Source: Parachlorella kessleri (Eukaryota > Chlorophyta > Trebouxiophyceae > Chlorellales > Chlorellaceae). From it: a stretch of DNA of 39,548 nucleotides. The stretch's first letter is position 1. Each line of letters opens with the position of its first letter. Positions 1 through 15,036 of the stretch are shown in pieces. The notes under the pieces were generated by a model. That model was not told the origin of the DNA. It ran no database searches and saw only the letters and a program-made list of their open reading frames with translations. Position numbers and translations under genes: made by a program. The DNA lies in contig BBXU01000905.1 of the NCBI GenBank assembly GCA_001598975.1, positions 1 to 39,548 of the forward strand, read 5' to 3'.

Positions 1-5834
<5,834 letters not shown>

Positions 5835-6240
5835 GACGCGCAGGACCCCCAATCAGGACCGCATATTCATAGTCGAATTAAGCAGCACGGGAGTTTACTG
5901 GCAAGGCTCCCTCCAGCAGGATGAGCTGCTGTGGCCTTGCGGTGCCAGCTGGACCGCCACATCTAGCACTATAATAGAACTCTTCAACATCAATAATAAA
6001 ACTCATCAGCATCTGACGCCACTTGCGTCATGTAAGGGTGAGTAGCTTCGTCATGAAGCAGGTAGTTCCATGCTACCAGCATAGTCTGCCTGGACTGAGG
6101 TTGACAAGGTGCATCAGCGGACCAGCCGAGTGCAGCAGGTTGCAGCAGGTCATACCGTCAAGTGGAATGGCATCGCCAGCAGCAGAGGACATCGCACTGT
6201 GCCAACCTCATAGCCCAGCTGGCAGCTTTGGCCAAGCGGC

Positions 6241-6363
6241 AAGGGTGACGGTGGCAGGGGCAAGGGTGCTGGGAAGGTGGACAAACCCTGCTTTAACTTC
6301 AAGACCAAGGGGTCCTGCAGCTATGGCGATACCTGCAAGTTCAGCCACGCCCCGGGCCACCAA
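6241..6363 (+). CDS. CCCH zinc-finger exon or gene fragment (left arm)
   Basis: The plus-strand frame reads a Gly/Lys-rich linker and then KPCFNFKTKGSCSYGDTC followed by KFSH, a C-x8-C-x5-C-x3-H finger of the RNA-binding CCCH class. The frame reaches a donor-like CAA|GTAAGC at 6363/6364; without splicing it hits a stop about 60 bases later. An in-frame stop lies upstream at 6211, so a 5' exon would be needed. I could not join flanking exons with confidence. It may be one exon of a small zinc-finger gene, or a fragment left by duplication. Confidence 0.4.
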
Positions 6364-6415
6364 GTAAGCGGCGGCAAACACGGCCATCTAGGTGGTGCCA
6401 CGTGCCCAACAGGGG

Positions 6416-6544
6416 CTATGTGGTATGGCTGAACTTGCAGATATCGCCATAGCTGCAGGACCCCTTGGTCTTGAAGTTAAAGCAGGGTTTGTCCATCTTC
6501 CCAGCACCCTTGCCCCTGTCACCGTCACCGTTCCCGCTATGGCC
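6416..6544 (-). pseudogene. CCCH zinc-finger fragment (right arm, inverted copy)
   Basis: The minus-strand copy reads GKMDKPCFNFKTKGSCSYGD, then ICKFSH, TT and a stop at 6416-6418. The four zinc ligands are intact, with Thr replaced by Ile before the third Cys. The frame ends three codons after the finger, and this copy lacks the donor found in the left arm, so it looks like the truncated member of the pair. An upstream start was not resolved. Confidence 0.4.
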
Positions 6545-8124
6545 ACCAGCCGGGCGTGGCTCTTCTGGTTCTTCTCCCGTTCTGCCTGCAGCACCGTGCA
6601 GGTGACCCCGGTGTTGTGTCCACTTGTGATCTCACTTGGCACGACCGGCAGGGTCTGGGAAGGGTGACTGGACATGTCAGCCCAGACTCTCCGGCAGACC
6701 TGTGGGCACCACGTGCAGCAGCAGTGCTGGCAGGACTGAGGCCAGCCCAGGAAGCGCCGGGGCTTGCGCAGACCCTAATGCAATTCTTGCGGCAGCAGCA
6801 GCAGCAACAGAAGAGGAATAGGGCTGGTTTGTGGGGGTGTCCTGCACACCTGTCTGAGATCATTGAGTGAGCTGCCCCTGAAGTGCCTGGGCTCCAGGCT
6901 ACCTCCTCTGTGCGCTCTATATATTTGTAAGACCTTGAACTGCATGGTTGTGCTGTGCCTTGTCGTCCTTGGATGCCATGTTGACTTGCTCACAGGCATC
7001 CGCCCCTGGCATCCACTGAACAACTGCCAGATGTGGGCATTGCAAATGCAAGCAAGCTAATGGCTATGTAACCCCCCTCAGTCAGGTGCAGCGAGGCGAC
7101 CAAAGCGCCCTGGACGGCTTAGAAATGCCAGGGACATTTCCGGGGGTTGTCGAGCCTCCCAGTGGACAGCAGTGAGCTCTAGGGAGTTATTAGCATGGGT
7201 GGCAGGGAATGCAGACAGGTAGTGAGCTGAGCTGTACGAGCAGGCATGGATGCAAAATGCGCCTAAGTCTTGCCTGAGTTCTGAGCCAGTAGTTTTTTGG
7301 TTTCAAAATTATCGACCATTCTCCTTGACCCCCTCTTGCTGTCTATCTTTTAGGCATTGACCTTTCTCACTGTCCCAGCTCCAGTTCCAGGTTCACCTGC
7401 TGTTCGAGTTGTTGTTCATGTTGAATTACATGCCACGAAAGAACATGTTGATAGGGCCTAGGCTCATGTATTGTCGGCTGTGTACCTGGGTTTACCTGTG
7501 TTTCTCAACAGGGTTTGATCCCTTGATTCCGCCTCACCTGCTGTTCGAGTGCCTTGTCTGAGGACATGCTCAAGGAATCAGGTACGGAATCCCCGCCGGC
7601 AACAACTGCTATGTTGGGTCAGACACGGCTGCGTTGCAATCCGTGCTGGTGGTATCTTAGTGCACATTTTGTTCGCAGCTCTTATTAACATACACCCGGC
7701 ATTATACGTTCCTCAGCCTTGGTGGCATGTAGTCTGCTGCTCCTAGTACCGTTTATTTCAACGCCTAGGTCGTATCTGTAGTATTACTGGCGAAGTTTTA
7801 TCTTGCTTGGTAGCATTGCTCAGGCAGTTGCGCACAGGCCGAGGGCAAGGTCGCGCCCTTAAGGTCGTCTGGCCTCAGGTTTTGCTGCAGCCTTCAGTGT
7901 ACACCTCAGGTAATCTGTTTAACACCATGTACTACGGATGTTGGGTATTGAGCCAGTTAGTCACGACTGCGAGTACAGGCTGAGCGTTCGCTTCGTGATC
8001 AACCTGCACAGGATAGATGGTTCGTTTAAGGTGATGTGGCCCGACGTGTTAGGGCTGCTCGGCTGATCCTTGGGCTTGCTTGCGACACAGACTGCTGGAG
8101 ACTGGGTGGTTCAGCTGAACTACG
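6545..8124. other. Intergenic stretch without a supportable gene
   Basis: It contains a short CAG/CAA run near 6788-6811 and a 17-base direct repeat (TCACCTGCTGTTCGAGT at 7393-7409 and 7534-7550). It should hold the promoter of the carrier gene starting at 8125. I see no conserved protein in any frame. Confidence 0.6.
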
Positions 8125-9853
8125 ATGGCCCTTGTAACCCCCTTGGAGTACACAGCAGTAGGGGCAGTGGCGGGAGTGGTGGAGGTCGCAGTCCTGATGC
8201 CCTCTATTGCCCTCAAGAACGCCTTACAAGAGGGGCGGCCTGTTCCCCGCACTGTTTCGGCCTTGTACCGAGGCCTTGGGGTGAGGCTAAGGGTAGCAAT
8301 GAAGTGCCAGGCCTTTCTTGTCAGGCCAGCAAGTGCAAGGACTGCGCTACTGTGTATTGCAGGTTCTGAAAGCAGTGCCATGGTGCTACTGACAACGTAC
8401 CTGACCAGCGGCAACCATACTGGTGCTTTTGCTCAAGGCGCTCTTGTCGCTGCCTGCAGATGAACGCCTTGGCCAACTTCCCCATTACAGCAGTCCAGTT
8501 TGGGGCCAGCCGGCTGCTAGTACAAGCGTACGAGAGAGCCACAGGCCAGAAGCCTGGGTCGCTGGCCAGGGTGGGAGTTGCTATGGGCGCTGGAGCCACC
8601 TCTGCGCTGCTGTCGTGCCCGGCTGAGTTGTTGGTTATCCAACAGCAGAAGACAGGGCTGACACTGAGCGCGGCCGCAGGAGGCGTCTTGAGGGACCATG
8701 GCTTGTTAAAACTCTACAAGGGTCTGGTGAGTGGCAATGACAGTTGTGATTTGCAGGAATGGTTGCTTAGTGCCAGCTACTGGGTGTGCTAAGTCCAGGG
8801 CTGGGTGGGGCGGAAGTTACGGAGAAGCGCAAGCCGCCCATTACCCGCACACATTCGTCACTTGTGACAGTGAGGGCCAGTCACTTCTCCTGAGCTGGGG
8901 AATCAGGGTGAAGGTACCCAGATGGAGGTGATGTGTTTTCTGCCTCTGCGATGCAGAGCAGCACGGCTATCAGAGGTGCGCTGTACACGGCCAGCTACAT
9001 GGCGGCACTGCCCAGCTTGAAGGACTACCTGCAGCAGCACACAGTGTTGGGCTCTGTGCCTGGGGCGCCGCTCGTCGCATCAGGCATCTGCGCGGGTTTC
9101 TTTGGTACCCTGACCACCCAACCAGTGGACACCATCAAGACTCGCATGCAGGTATGGGAGAACGGGCAACAGACTCCCGGGCAGCCATGGACACATCATG
9201 CGCACATGCCGTAGATGGCTGCATACAGCCAGATATATCTCCGGAACAGCTGATGATGTCACCCCCTCTGTCCGGCTTGACAGTTTCGGTTTGGTGGTTA
9301 TATAGGCCTGATCACACGGAAGCCATACACACTTTCGTAGGTGTGCTGCGCTGGCTTTGATACAGACTCAACTGTGGCTCATTCCAGACGACGCCTTGTC
9401 ATCATCCACTTGCGAGGTGCACCAACGTTGCCCAAGGCATGTGTAGCCCCCCATTGCTGCTTGCAGGCCTTCCCTGACAGCCAGCAGCAGCCTCAGTACC
9501 GCAGCATGCTCTCCACGGCACGTCACATCCTGCGCAGCCAGGGCGCGAGGGCCTTGTTCCACGGGCTGCTGCCCCGTGCGTTCCGCAACTGTGGGGCTGT
9601 CATTATCCTGAACACCACCATGACGGAGCTGGTGGGCGCAATTGACGACCACCGCCTTCGCCAGGCCAGGCAGGCTGCTGCTGCCCAGCCTTGGGAGGTA
9701 CGAGCAGTTCAGAGAGGGGCAGCGCCGGCTGTGCAGAGTGCCGAGACAGGGGCAGCGCCTCCTTCGCGAACCAGGACTGGGTTGCCAGGCGCACTGACAG
9801 CAACATGCCAGCCAGCTAGGCAGCCCACTGCTGGTGTGTCTTCGAGAGAGTGA
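8125..9853 (+). CDS. Mitochondrial carrier family (SLC25-like) protein, substrate unknown
   Basis: Probably moves a small metabolite across the inner mitochondrial membrane. Exons 8125-8280, 8460-8726, 8957-9151 and 9467-9853 join without phase shift to 334 residues, a normal carrier length. The three carrier repeats are visible. Repeat 1 has MPSIALKNALQ near residue 25 and ALYRGLG. Repeat 2 has SCPAELLVIQQQK and LLKLYKGL. Repeat 3 has the canonical QPVDTIKTRMQ and ALFHGLLPRAFR. Only repeat 3 matches P-x-[DE]-x-x-[KR] fully: repeat 1 lacks the acidic residue and repeat 2 the basic one. ATG at 8125 begins just before the first membrane helix, as expected for carriers without a presequence. A possible donor (GAG|GTACGA near 9697) could shorten the C-terminus, but I kept the open frame. 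TGTAA follows the stop by 16 bases. Confidence 0.88.
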
Positions 9854-9869
9854 TACAAGCTGCATTTCT

Positions 9870-9874
9870 TGTAA
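9870..9874 (+). terminator. TGTAA polyadenylation signal of the carrier gene
   Basis: TGTAA, the green-algal polyadenylation motif, lies 16 bases after the stop at 9853. A second copy is at 9948-9952. A five-base motif is weak evidence alone; the position makes it plausible. Confidence 0.55.
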
Positions 9875-10980
9875 TCTGTGCACCTTCGCTTCTTCCAAAC
9901 CCTGCCAAGTGAACCAGGCTTGTTTCTTGGCGGCGTATAGTGCGATTTGTAAGGGTACCCACCTGGTCTGCCAGGTAGTAAACCAGTCTCCTTTGTATGA
10001 GTGTGGCATGGTATGACTTGCTGCTCTGTCACCGTAAACCTATCCTTGCAAAGGTATGCCATTCATTGTTTGCAATACTTGCAGCGGTGCTACGCACCGT
10101 GCGTGTGGTTACGCTGACAACTCCGGTTATAAGGTTTTCCTCCAGGTTTTGTGCTTTGTGCTGCTGCTAGTTGGCCGTCAGACCTGCATTTCATTCAGTT
10201 TTCCGAAGCCTGCTAGCCACCTTGGTGCACTTCTCATGATGTTGCCCCAGACATGCGGGGCAAAGACCTGGTCTTGCTCCAAGGTTCTGTGGTCCAGTGT
10301 AACCCTTCCAGGTAATTCACTACCGAGCAAGCCATAGTTTTCAGCTTACTCCACTAACTAGACGCAGCTGGTGCCCGCCAAACTGCTGTGTAACCTTCTG
10401 ATGCCACGTGGGTTCCACCTAAACGTTAAACCATATCATAAAGGTGAGATATAAACAAGTCGGACACAGTGCTGCAATGTCGGCTGGTATCGCAGGCCTA
10501 GCTGCCAGCAAAACAGCTGCCTATGCAGGCCCATGTTGTCTTTTGAGAGTCGCACACAAGAGAGAACTATGCGATGCACGACTTTACCTCTGTTGCCGTG
10601 CCACCCTGCCGGCTGGCTGTCACGAGGCTCTCATGCACCTGGCATCCACCAGGCAGTCTCTTTTCTTGGCGCTGCTCTACCCCATGCCAGTCAGTGCCTA
10701 TGACGTTCTGTCACTCAGGCAAGCACGCACATCAAGCAACACTCACAAGGTGAGGTGCAACCGGCTGGTAACATCCAGGATGACACTACCCATGTATGCC
10801 GGAATTCACTGGAGAATAGTTCACACAACCCTAAGAAGACGCAACAACTTCCGTTCTGTCAAAGGTTCCGTTTGCTAAGCGCCGTGATGACAGGGGTGAA
10901 GGCAGCATCCACAGTCTGTAGCAGCCAATGAGAGACCCCTTAATACTCAGGCGTGGGTCATAAACATCCCTGTGGTGGTC
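9875..10980. other. Intergenic region between convergent genes
   Basis: It holds the 3' flank of the carrier gene and of the small minus-strand gene ending at 10981. An ATG-initiated plus-strand frame (10477-10878, 133 codons) is Cys/Arg/Leu-rich and resembles no family I know; I do not call it a gene. Nothing else was recognised. Confidence 0.5.
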
Positions 10981-11549
10981 CTATCCCACAATACCAGTAA
11001 GGTGGCGCGGGGTCTTGCCAAGCAAGAAGAGAAACATATTATACTGAGGACTGGCAATCATTCCACCCTGCAGGACGGCCTGGGCATAATACTCGGCATA
11101 CATCACAGCAACAATACTGTACAACAACACGACTGCATGTCTTCGACATACCTCATTCCATCTTCGTACCAAGTATGCCCTGTAGACAGGCCCAAACACT
11201 GGTTCCTGTACCTGTGAAGGTACACGCCAGCAGCTGCTGTAAGTCAGCAACCAGCGCAAGGGGTGTGTGGCAGTAGCCAGCAGTGCACGCCAATTCCACA
11301 GCACCAGCCGGACTGACCTGCGCCTCCCGTCTGGCAGGCGCCCCAGGTAGACTATAGATTGTCTCCCCTTCTGATCCCCATATTAGTCTCTGCACGGAAG
11401 TGGGTAACTGTTGTGCGGTGAGGTTGACTAGTGCCCTGGTGCTACCCATGCAACGGGAAAGCCCCAACCTTTGTTGTCAAGTACAAACCGCCTGCTGTGC
11501 CCAACCCTGCTGCGAAGCTGACGGCTCTGGCATGAGTTATATACCGCAT
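10981..11549 (-). CDS. Small predicted single-pass membrane protein, unidentified
   Basis: I do not recognise this protein. Four exons join in phase 0: 11549-11469, 11389-11318, 11211-11152 and 11067-10981, giving 99 residues. It starts MRYITHARAVSFAAGLGTAG; residues about 9-25 are a weak hydrophobic segment. A soluble part with RLIWGSEGETIYSLPG and VFGPVYRAYLVRRWNE follows. Exon 3 is also open straight through to the final stop, so the 11151-11068 interval may be retained coding sequence. The first donor (AAG|GTTGGG) is weak. The arrangement of one N-terminal helix and a short polar tail is seen in small mitochondrial inner-membrane subunits, but that is only an analogy. It is divergent to the PH gene at 11800. 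Confidence 0.4.
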
Positions 11550-11799
11550 AGCCCTTTCTATTAAGCTTCGTGCTCTCTGCAAGCGTCCTGCAAGGGTGAA
11601 CCTCAAACCCTCTGCCAGAGGCGTCAAGGGCACCCTTCCGTGGCCTAGTAAGGGTATGTCGATTTCACAAAGGCATATGAAGAGGGAGACATCTAGGGGT
11701 CCTGAGGCAATCAGTCGTGACTAAAAGATTACGAGGAGGGCCATTCTTGATCACTTACCGATCGGTGGGCAATAATGCTATAATGCTTGATCATTAAAG

Positions 11800-12883
11800 A
11801 TGCAGGTGACGGTTTCTCGTACTACGGCAGTCTGGGGCCAGCTCCATCATCCCCTCCTACCCAGAGGAACTTGCCATACCCCACCCAGGTTTTCCGTCCA
11901 GCGCCAAGGGCATGCTATACGCTACCTGTGCAGGGGTAGGCTACTTTGTGGTGGCTGTCTGTGCAAATTATACAGGACCACTTATCTGTGTGGTTGTTTG
12001 ATTTGGTGTGCCCTTGCTTCCTGCAGCTAACGACGGGCCCAGCAGCCCCCCAGCCGGCACGGTGTCCATTCCACAAGAAGAGTCAGTTTTCTATGAGGGC
12101 AGCGGCGCGCCGGCAGAGCTTGTTATAAGCCTGCTGCTGGGAGCAACCTTGCTCTACCTGTGAGTGCCATTTAGGCAACTCTGCAAGGTTTGCATTGCCT
12201 GCTGGGCTCTCATAGCTTGCTGGCAATGTTTGCACCACTAGTTCATGTCATGCAACAGGGCTGCATCCAATGCAGGCCCCTTACGATCGCTTCCATTGGC
12301 AGGAGGCTCTGGATCAAGTACAAATTCACTAACCGGCGGCTAGTTTTCACTACCAACTCGCCAGTCTTCCAACGGGAAGTGCAAATAGACTACAAGCAGA
12401 TCAAGGAGATTCGTACAGCTCCAAGGGTAGGCACAGCTCGTCAGGCAGCACCAATTTATCATGGAAGGCTGGCTGTGGTGAATCGCTAGGTTTACAAAGG
12501 GTCACAGATGCTGCCCTCACCGCCCTCTCTTGTTGGCTGCAGGCTTTTGGCCTTTGGGGTGACATGGTGAGTAGAGGCTTGGCTTAATGCCAAACATACA
12601 ATGTTGGAAGGAGACCGCATATCTTGCTTGTCAGCTGGGTTGCTGAAAAATAACGAGACAGCACATTTTATGAAATCGATGGAACATTTGAATATTTGCA
12701 AAATTGACATATGATGAGCCCTGGATGTGATTTGCTGTAACAGCAAGACCAGCATGCATGCTGCAAGGCACACATCTCATTATTGTGCAGGTAATCTTCC
12801 TGAAAGATGGCAGTAGGCTGGAGCTTGTCGGCCTTGAGCGATTCTCAGAGATCCGGGCCTACATCTTGGAACACATCCAATAG
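11800..12883 (+). CDS. YdbS-like PH (bPH2/DUF304) membrane protein, probably plastid-targeted
   Basis: Exons 11800-11935, 12027-12159, 12276-12426, 12543-12566 and 12791-12883 join to 178 residues. The first 45 residues are rich in Arg, Thr and Ser with almost no acidic residues, like a plastid transit peptide (inference). Then comes FYEGSGAPAELVISLLLG with a membrane segment (residues about 75-100), followed by LTIASIGRRLWIKYKFTNRR, FQREVQIDYKQIKEIRTAPR, AFGLWGDM and VIFLKDGSRLELVGLERF, the PH-like beta-sandwich found in bacterial YdbS-type proteins and their plant plastid relatives. Exon 4 is only 24 bases and encodes exactly AFGLWGDM. The acceptor at 12275 was preferred over 12302 because it restores the family sequence LPLTIASIGRR. 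Function in the family is poorly known; membrane association is the safe statement. Confidence 0.85.
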
Positions 12884-13438
12884 TTGCGTGCAGGGCGCCT
12901 CATGGGGACCTACTGACTATGCCCCAGCTGAATGACTAGTGAGCACTAGGGAGTTGTGCGCTACTGCTGATACGTGCACGGTGGTATAACTGCGAACAGA
13001 AGGTGTACAGCTGTGAGTGTCACTGCTGCCTGCAAAAGTTGGCCTTACAACCTTGACTGTTTGGATGCGGGTGTGTGAACTAGTGGGTACCGTGGGGCTT
13101 CTGAGATTGGGCTGAGGTGAGTGTATGAGATGCTTGACCAAGTGGCGTTAAAAAGGCTGCCGGCAGTGGCAGCAGGTAGAGTGGGAGCTGTGGCTTGGCT
13201 AAGAATTTTGCGCAAGTAGTCTCTCCTTGCTGGAAATTTGTCAAATTATTGCATGTTTGAGCTGAGGTATTGCCCTTCCCTCGAATATTTCTCACTATTT
13301 GACTGCCTTACTTCAGCCTGCTCTCAGCCTAAGTTGGTGAGCTGCAGCTCTCGGTGAAGGTGGGTCTTGCAACTTAGGTCCTCCTGCATTTCTGTGGTCT
13401 GAAATTGTTGCGGGGCTGTCAGAAGTGTCAATTGTCAT

Positions 13439-13588
13439 CTAAACGAATATCCGCCTCTGGCCAGCTTCCCATTCCCGCAACACATCAAGTGCCCTCAAGA
13501 TCAAACCTAGACCTGCTGTTGCGCAGATCAAGGCAACGTTGATAGCTACTAAGAGTAGATAAAAGTAGAATGACAGTTTTTTCGGCAT
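13439..13588 (-). CDS. Small ORF with one membrane helix, downstream of SYS1 on the same strand
   Basis: A 49-codon frame starts with ATG at 13588, 54 bases after the SYS1 stop, and ends at 13439. The product is MPKKLSFYFYLLLVAINVAL followed by about ten further hydrophobic residues and a charged tail ending RRIFV. Basic residues, a single long hydrophobic helix and a charged C-terminus make a sensible small membrane protein, but I know no homologue. It could be a second cistron of the SYS1 transcript or chance coding in its 3' UTR. The bases before the ATG are not a strong initiation context. Confidence 0.3.
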   Translation of the reverse strand: MPKKLSFYFYLLLVAINVALICATAGLGLILRALDVLREWEAGQRRIFV

Positions 13589-13642
13589 GCGTTTGCTTGA
13601 AAAGGACGGCTGCAGCACTCCTCCCAACGGACCCTACTAGCA

Positions 13643-14411
13643 TCATTTACGCACCGCTACCGCTGTCAGTTCAGTCACCGCCGGTACCCCATTGCTGCGC
13701 TGACGGTCTGGCCGACGTATGCTGCTAATGGGGATCTCCTGAAGTTCCTTCTGCATGCAAAGATACTCGCCCAGCACAGCAGTTACTGCCAGGCCGGTGC
13801 CATTAACCAGCCACCTGCAGCAGCACGCATAGACATTCTTAACAGACCAGCCATGAGGGAGGAGCTGAACGCATGATCAGGGTACTTCACAGCTTCTAAG
13901 ACCAGGCCCGCAGCACACAACCGCAGCCAGCTTGCGCGGCAGACTCGTACTATGCGGCATAGGGCAAGCTTGTCGGGACATGGGAGAGTAAGTGGAAGCA
14001 GCGGCAATCTCACCAGGCAAACTCCTTAGGGAAGCCGCTGTATATCCAAACCACCAACAAATGTATGAGGTAGAGCGTGGCTGCAAAGTCTAGGCACTTC
14101 TTGGAACGCTCCACCTGCAGCCACAACCATGCCACTTAAGCGTTGCACGCCTCATTTGACTGACCTGCGTATCAGAACAGAAGACGGCGGGCGAGCAACA
14201 ACCACCGCCACAAGGATGTGCTTACCACTGTGCGCTTACCACAATGCGCAAGGCTACCGCCGCTGCAAAAGCTGTGCACACGTTGGTCACCACCAGCATC
14301 CAGCCGGTAAAGGACCGAAACGATATCCACCGCCAGTCAAAGAACTGGTGCAACGTGAGCTTGGGAACATAAGAACCTGCAGCATGGAGGTTATGATACC
14401 ATGTTTGCCAG

Positions 14412-14445
<34 letters not shown>

Positions 14446-14679
14446 AGTGGCAGCCCAGTCGGTGAAGGAGCAGCAACACGACCTCGTTATCGCTGTCCCT
14501 CGCCTCCAGCACCTTGCTGTCAGGTGAGCACTGGCTGTCAAGGAGAGATAAACCTCACCCACTAAAAGCCACGCCAGCAGCCCCAAGCAGGCGTAGAACG
14601 CGCACTGGACGGCGATGATCTGTGCAATGATCAAGGTGGGGCTCCACACAGTTGCCCCGTACAGTGTGCCGCCGGACAT
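13643..14679 (-). CDS. SYS1: SYS1 homologue, Golgi four-helix membrane protein
   Basis: In yeast and animals Sys1 recruits the Arl3/ARFRP1 GTPase to the trans-Golgi for vesicle traffic. Exons 14679-14559, 14376-14240, 14114-14014 and 13814-13643 join with consistent phases (1, 0, 2) to 176 residues, close to the usual family length. Family motifs appear in order: LYGATVWSPTLIIAQIIAVQ at the N-terminus, LTLHQFFDWRWISFRSFTGW, VERSKKCLDFAATLYLIHLL, and WWLVNGTGLAVTAVLGEYLC near the C-terminus. Four hydrophobic segments are visible. The tail of about 40 residues after the last helix is polar and lineage-specific. ATG at 14679 matches the family start. Intron 1 carries an (AC)15 microsatellite. 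The gene is divergent to the CBS gene and convergent with the PH gene. Confidence 0.93.
14415..14444. repeat. (AC)15 microsatellite in SYS1 intron 1
   Basis: Fifteen uninterrupted AC units on the plus strand; (GT)15 in the SYS1 transcript, ending 37 bases before the exon 2 acceptor. Likely to be length-polymorphic. Confidence 0.97.
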
Positions 14680-15036
14680 AATGATGTTCTCCCTGGGCTC
14701 CCCTAAATAGTATGTCTAGATAGCTGCAGCCGGGGCTCCATAGCGTCAACAGTCCAACACGCTCTCAACATGCCATGACGAAACTTGCTACAAGCTTTGG
14801 CGTCACACGAGCGTATCTAGCTGTCACGGGGAGCCTGTTTGCAAAGTCGATAGTTGTTTGGCTCTTTGCAAAGCACACGCACCACGCAGGGCGCTAGGGA
14901 ACGCAAAAACAGAAAGCGCTGCGGTGAGGTGGCGTCTAAAGCTTCGTTCAGTGCTACGTACAGTTTTCACTCTTACACCTTGAACCCAAGCCCCCACGAC
15001 ACATGATTACAGCCTAGAGGCCAGCAAGATTTCTAC
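14680..15036. promoter_or_regulatory. Shared 5' region between SYS1 and the CBS gene
   Basis: 357 bases separate the start codons of the divergent SYS1 (-) and CBS (+) genes, so both promoters must lie here or overlap. I found no clear TATA box. Confidence 0.45.

Larger units (their letters stand above)
6230..6544. repeat. Imperfect inverted repeat carrying two copies of a CCCH zinc-finger module
   Basis: The left arm is about 6230-6347 and the right arm, read on the minus strand, about 6544-6426, separated by 78 bases. I count about five mismatches and one gap over roughly 118 bases. Each arm encodes the same Gly/Lys linker and CCCH finger in frame. A transcript across the locus could fold into a hairpin of more than 100 base pairs. 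The near-identity suggests a recent duplication or gene conversion. Confidence 0.92.

Noticed and set aside
6788..6811. Poly-Gln coding repeat
   Set aside because: The CAG/CAA run lies in frames with no recognisable protein around it; it may be only a simple repeat.
7393..7550. GTTCGAGT-type T-arm sequences suggesting tRNA genes
   Set aside because: The repeat resembles a tRNA T-loop, but no matching D-arm, anticodon stem or acceptor stem was found.
8460..8726. Start of the carrier gene at the second exon (MNALANFPIT)
   Set aside because: Exon 8125-8280 joins in phase 0 through a proper GT-AG intron and supplies the first carrier repeat.
10477..10878. 133-codon plus-strand ORF between the carrier and small membrane-protein genes
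   Set aside because: Its composition (Cys, Arg, Leu, scattered) looks random, no family resemblance, and no promoter or splice support.
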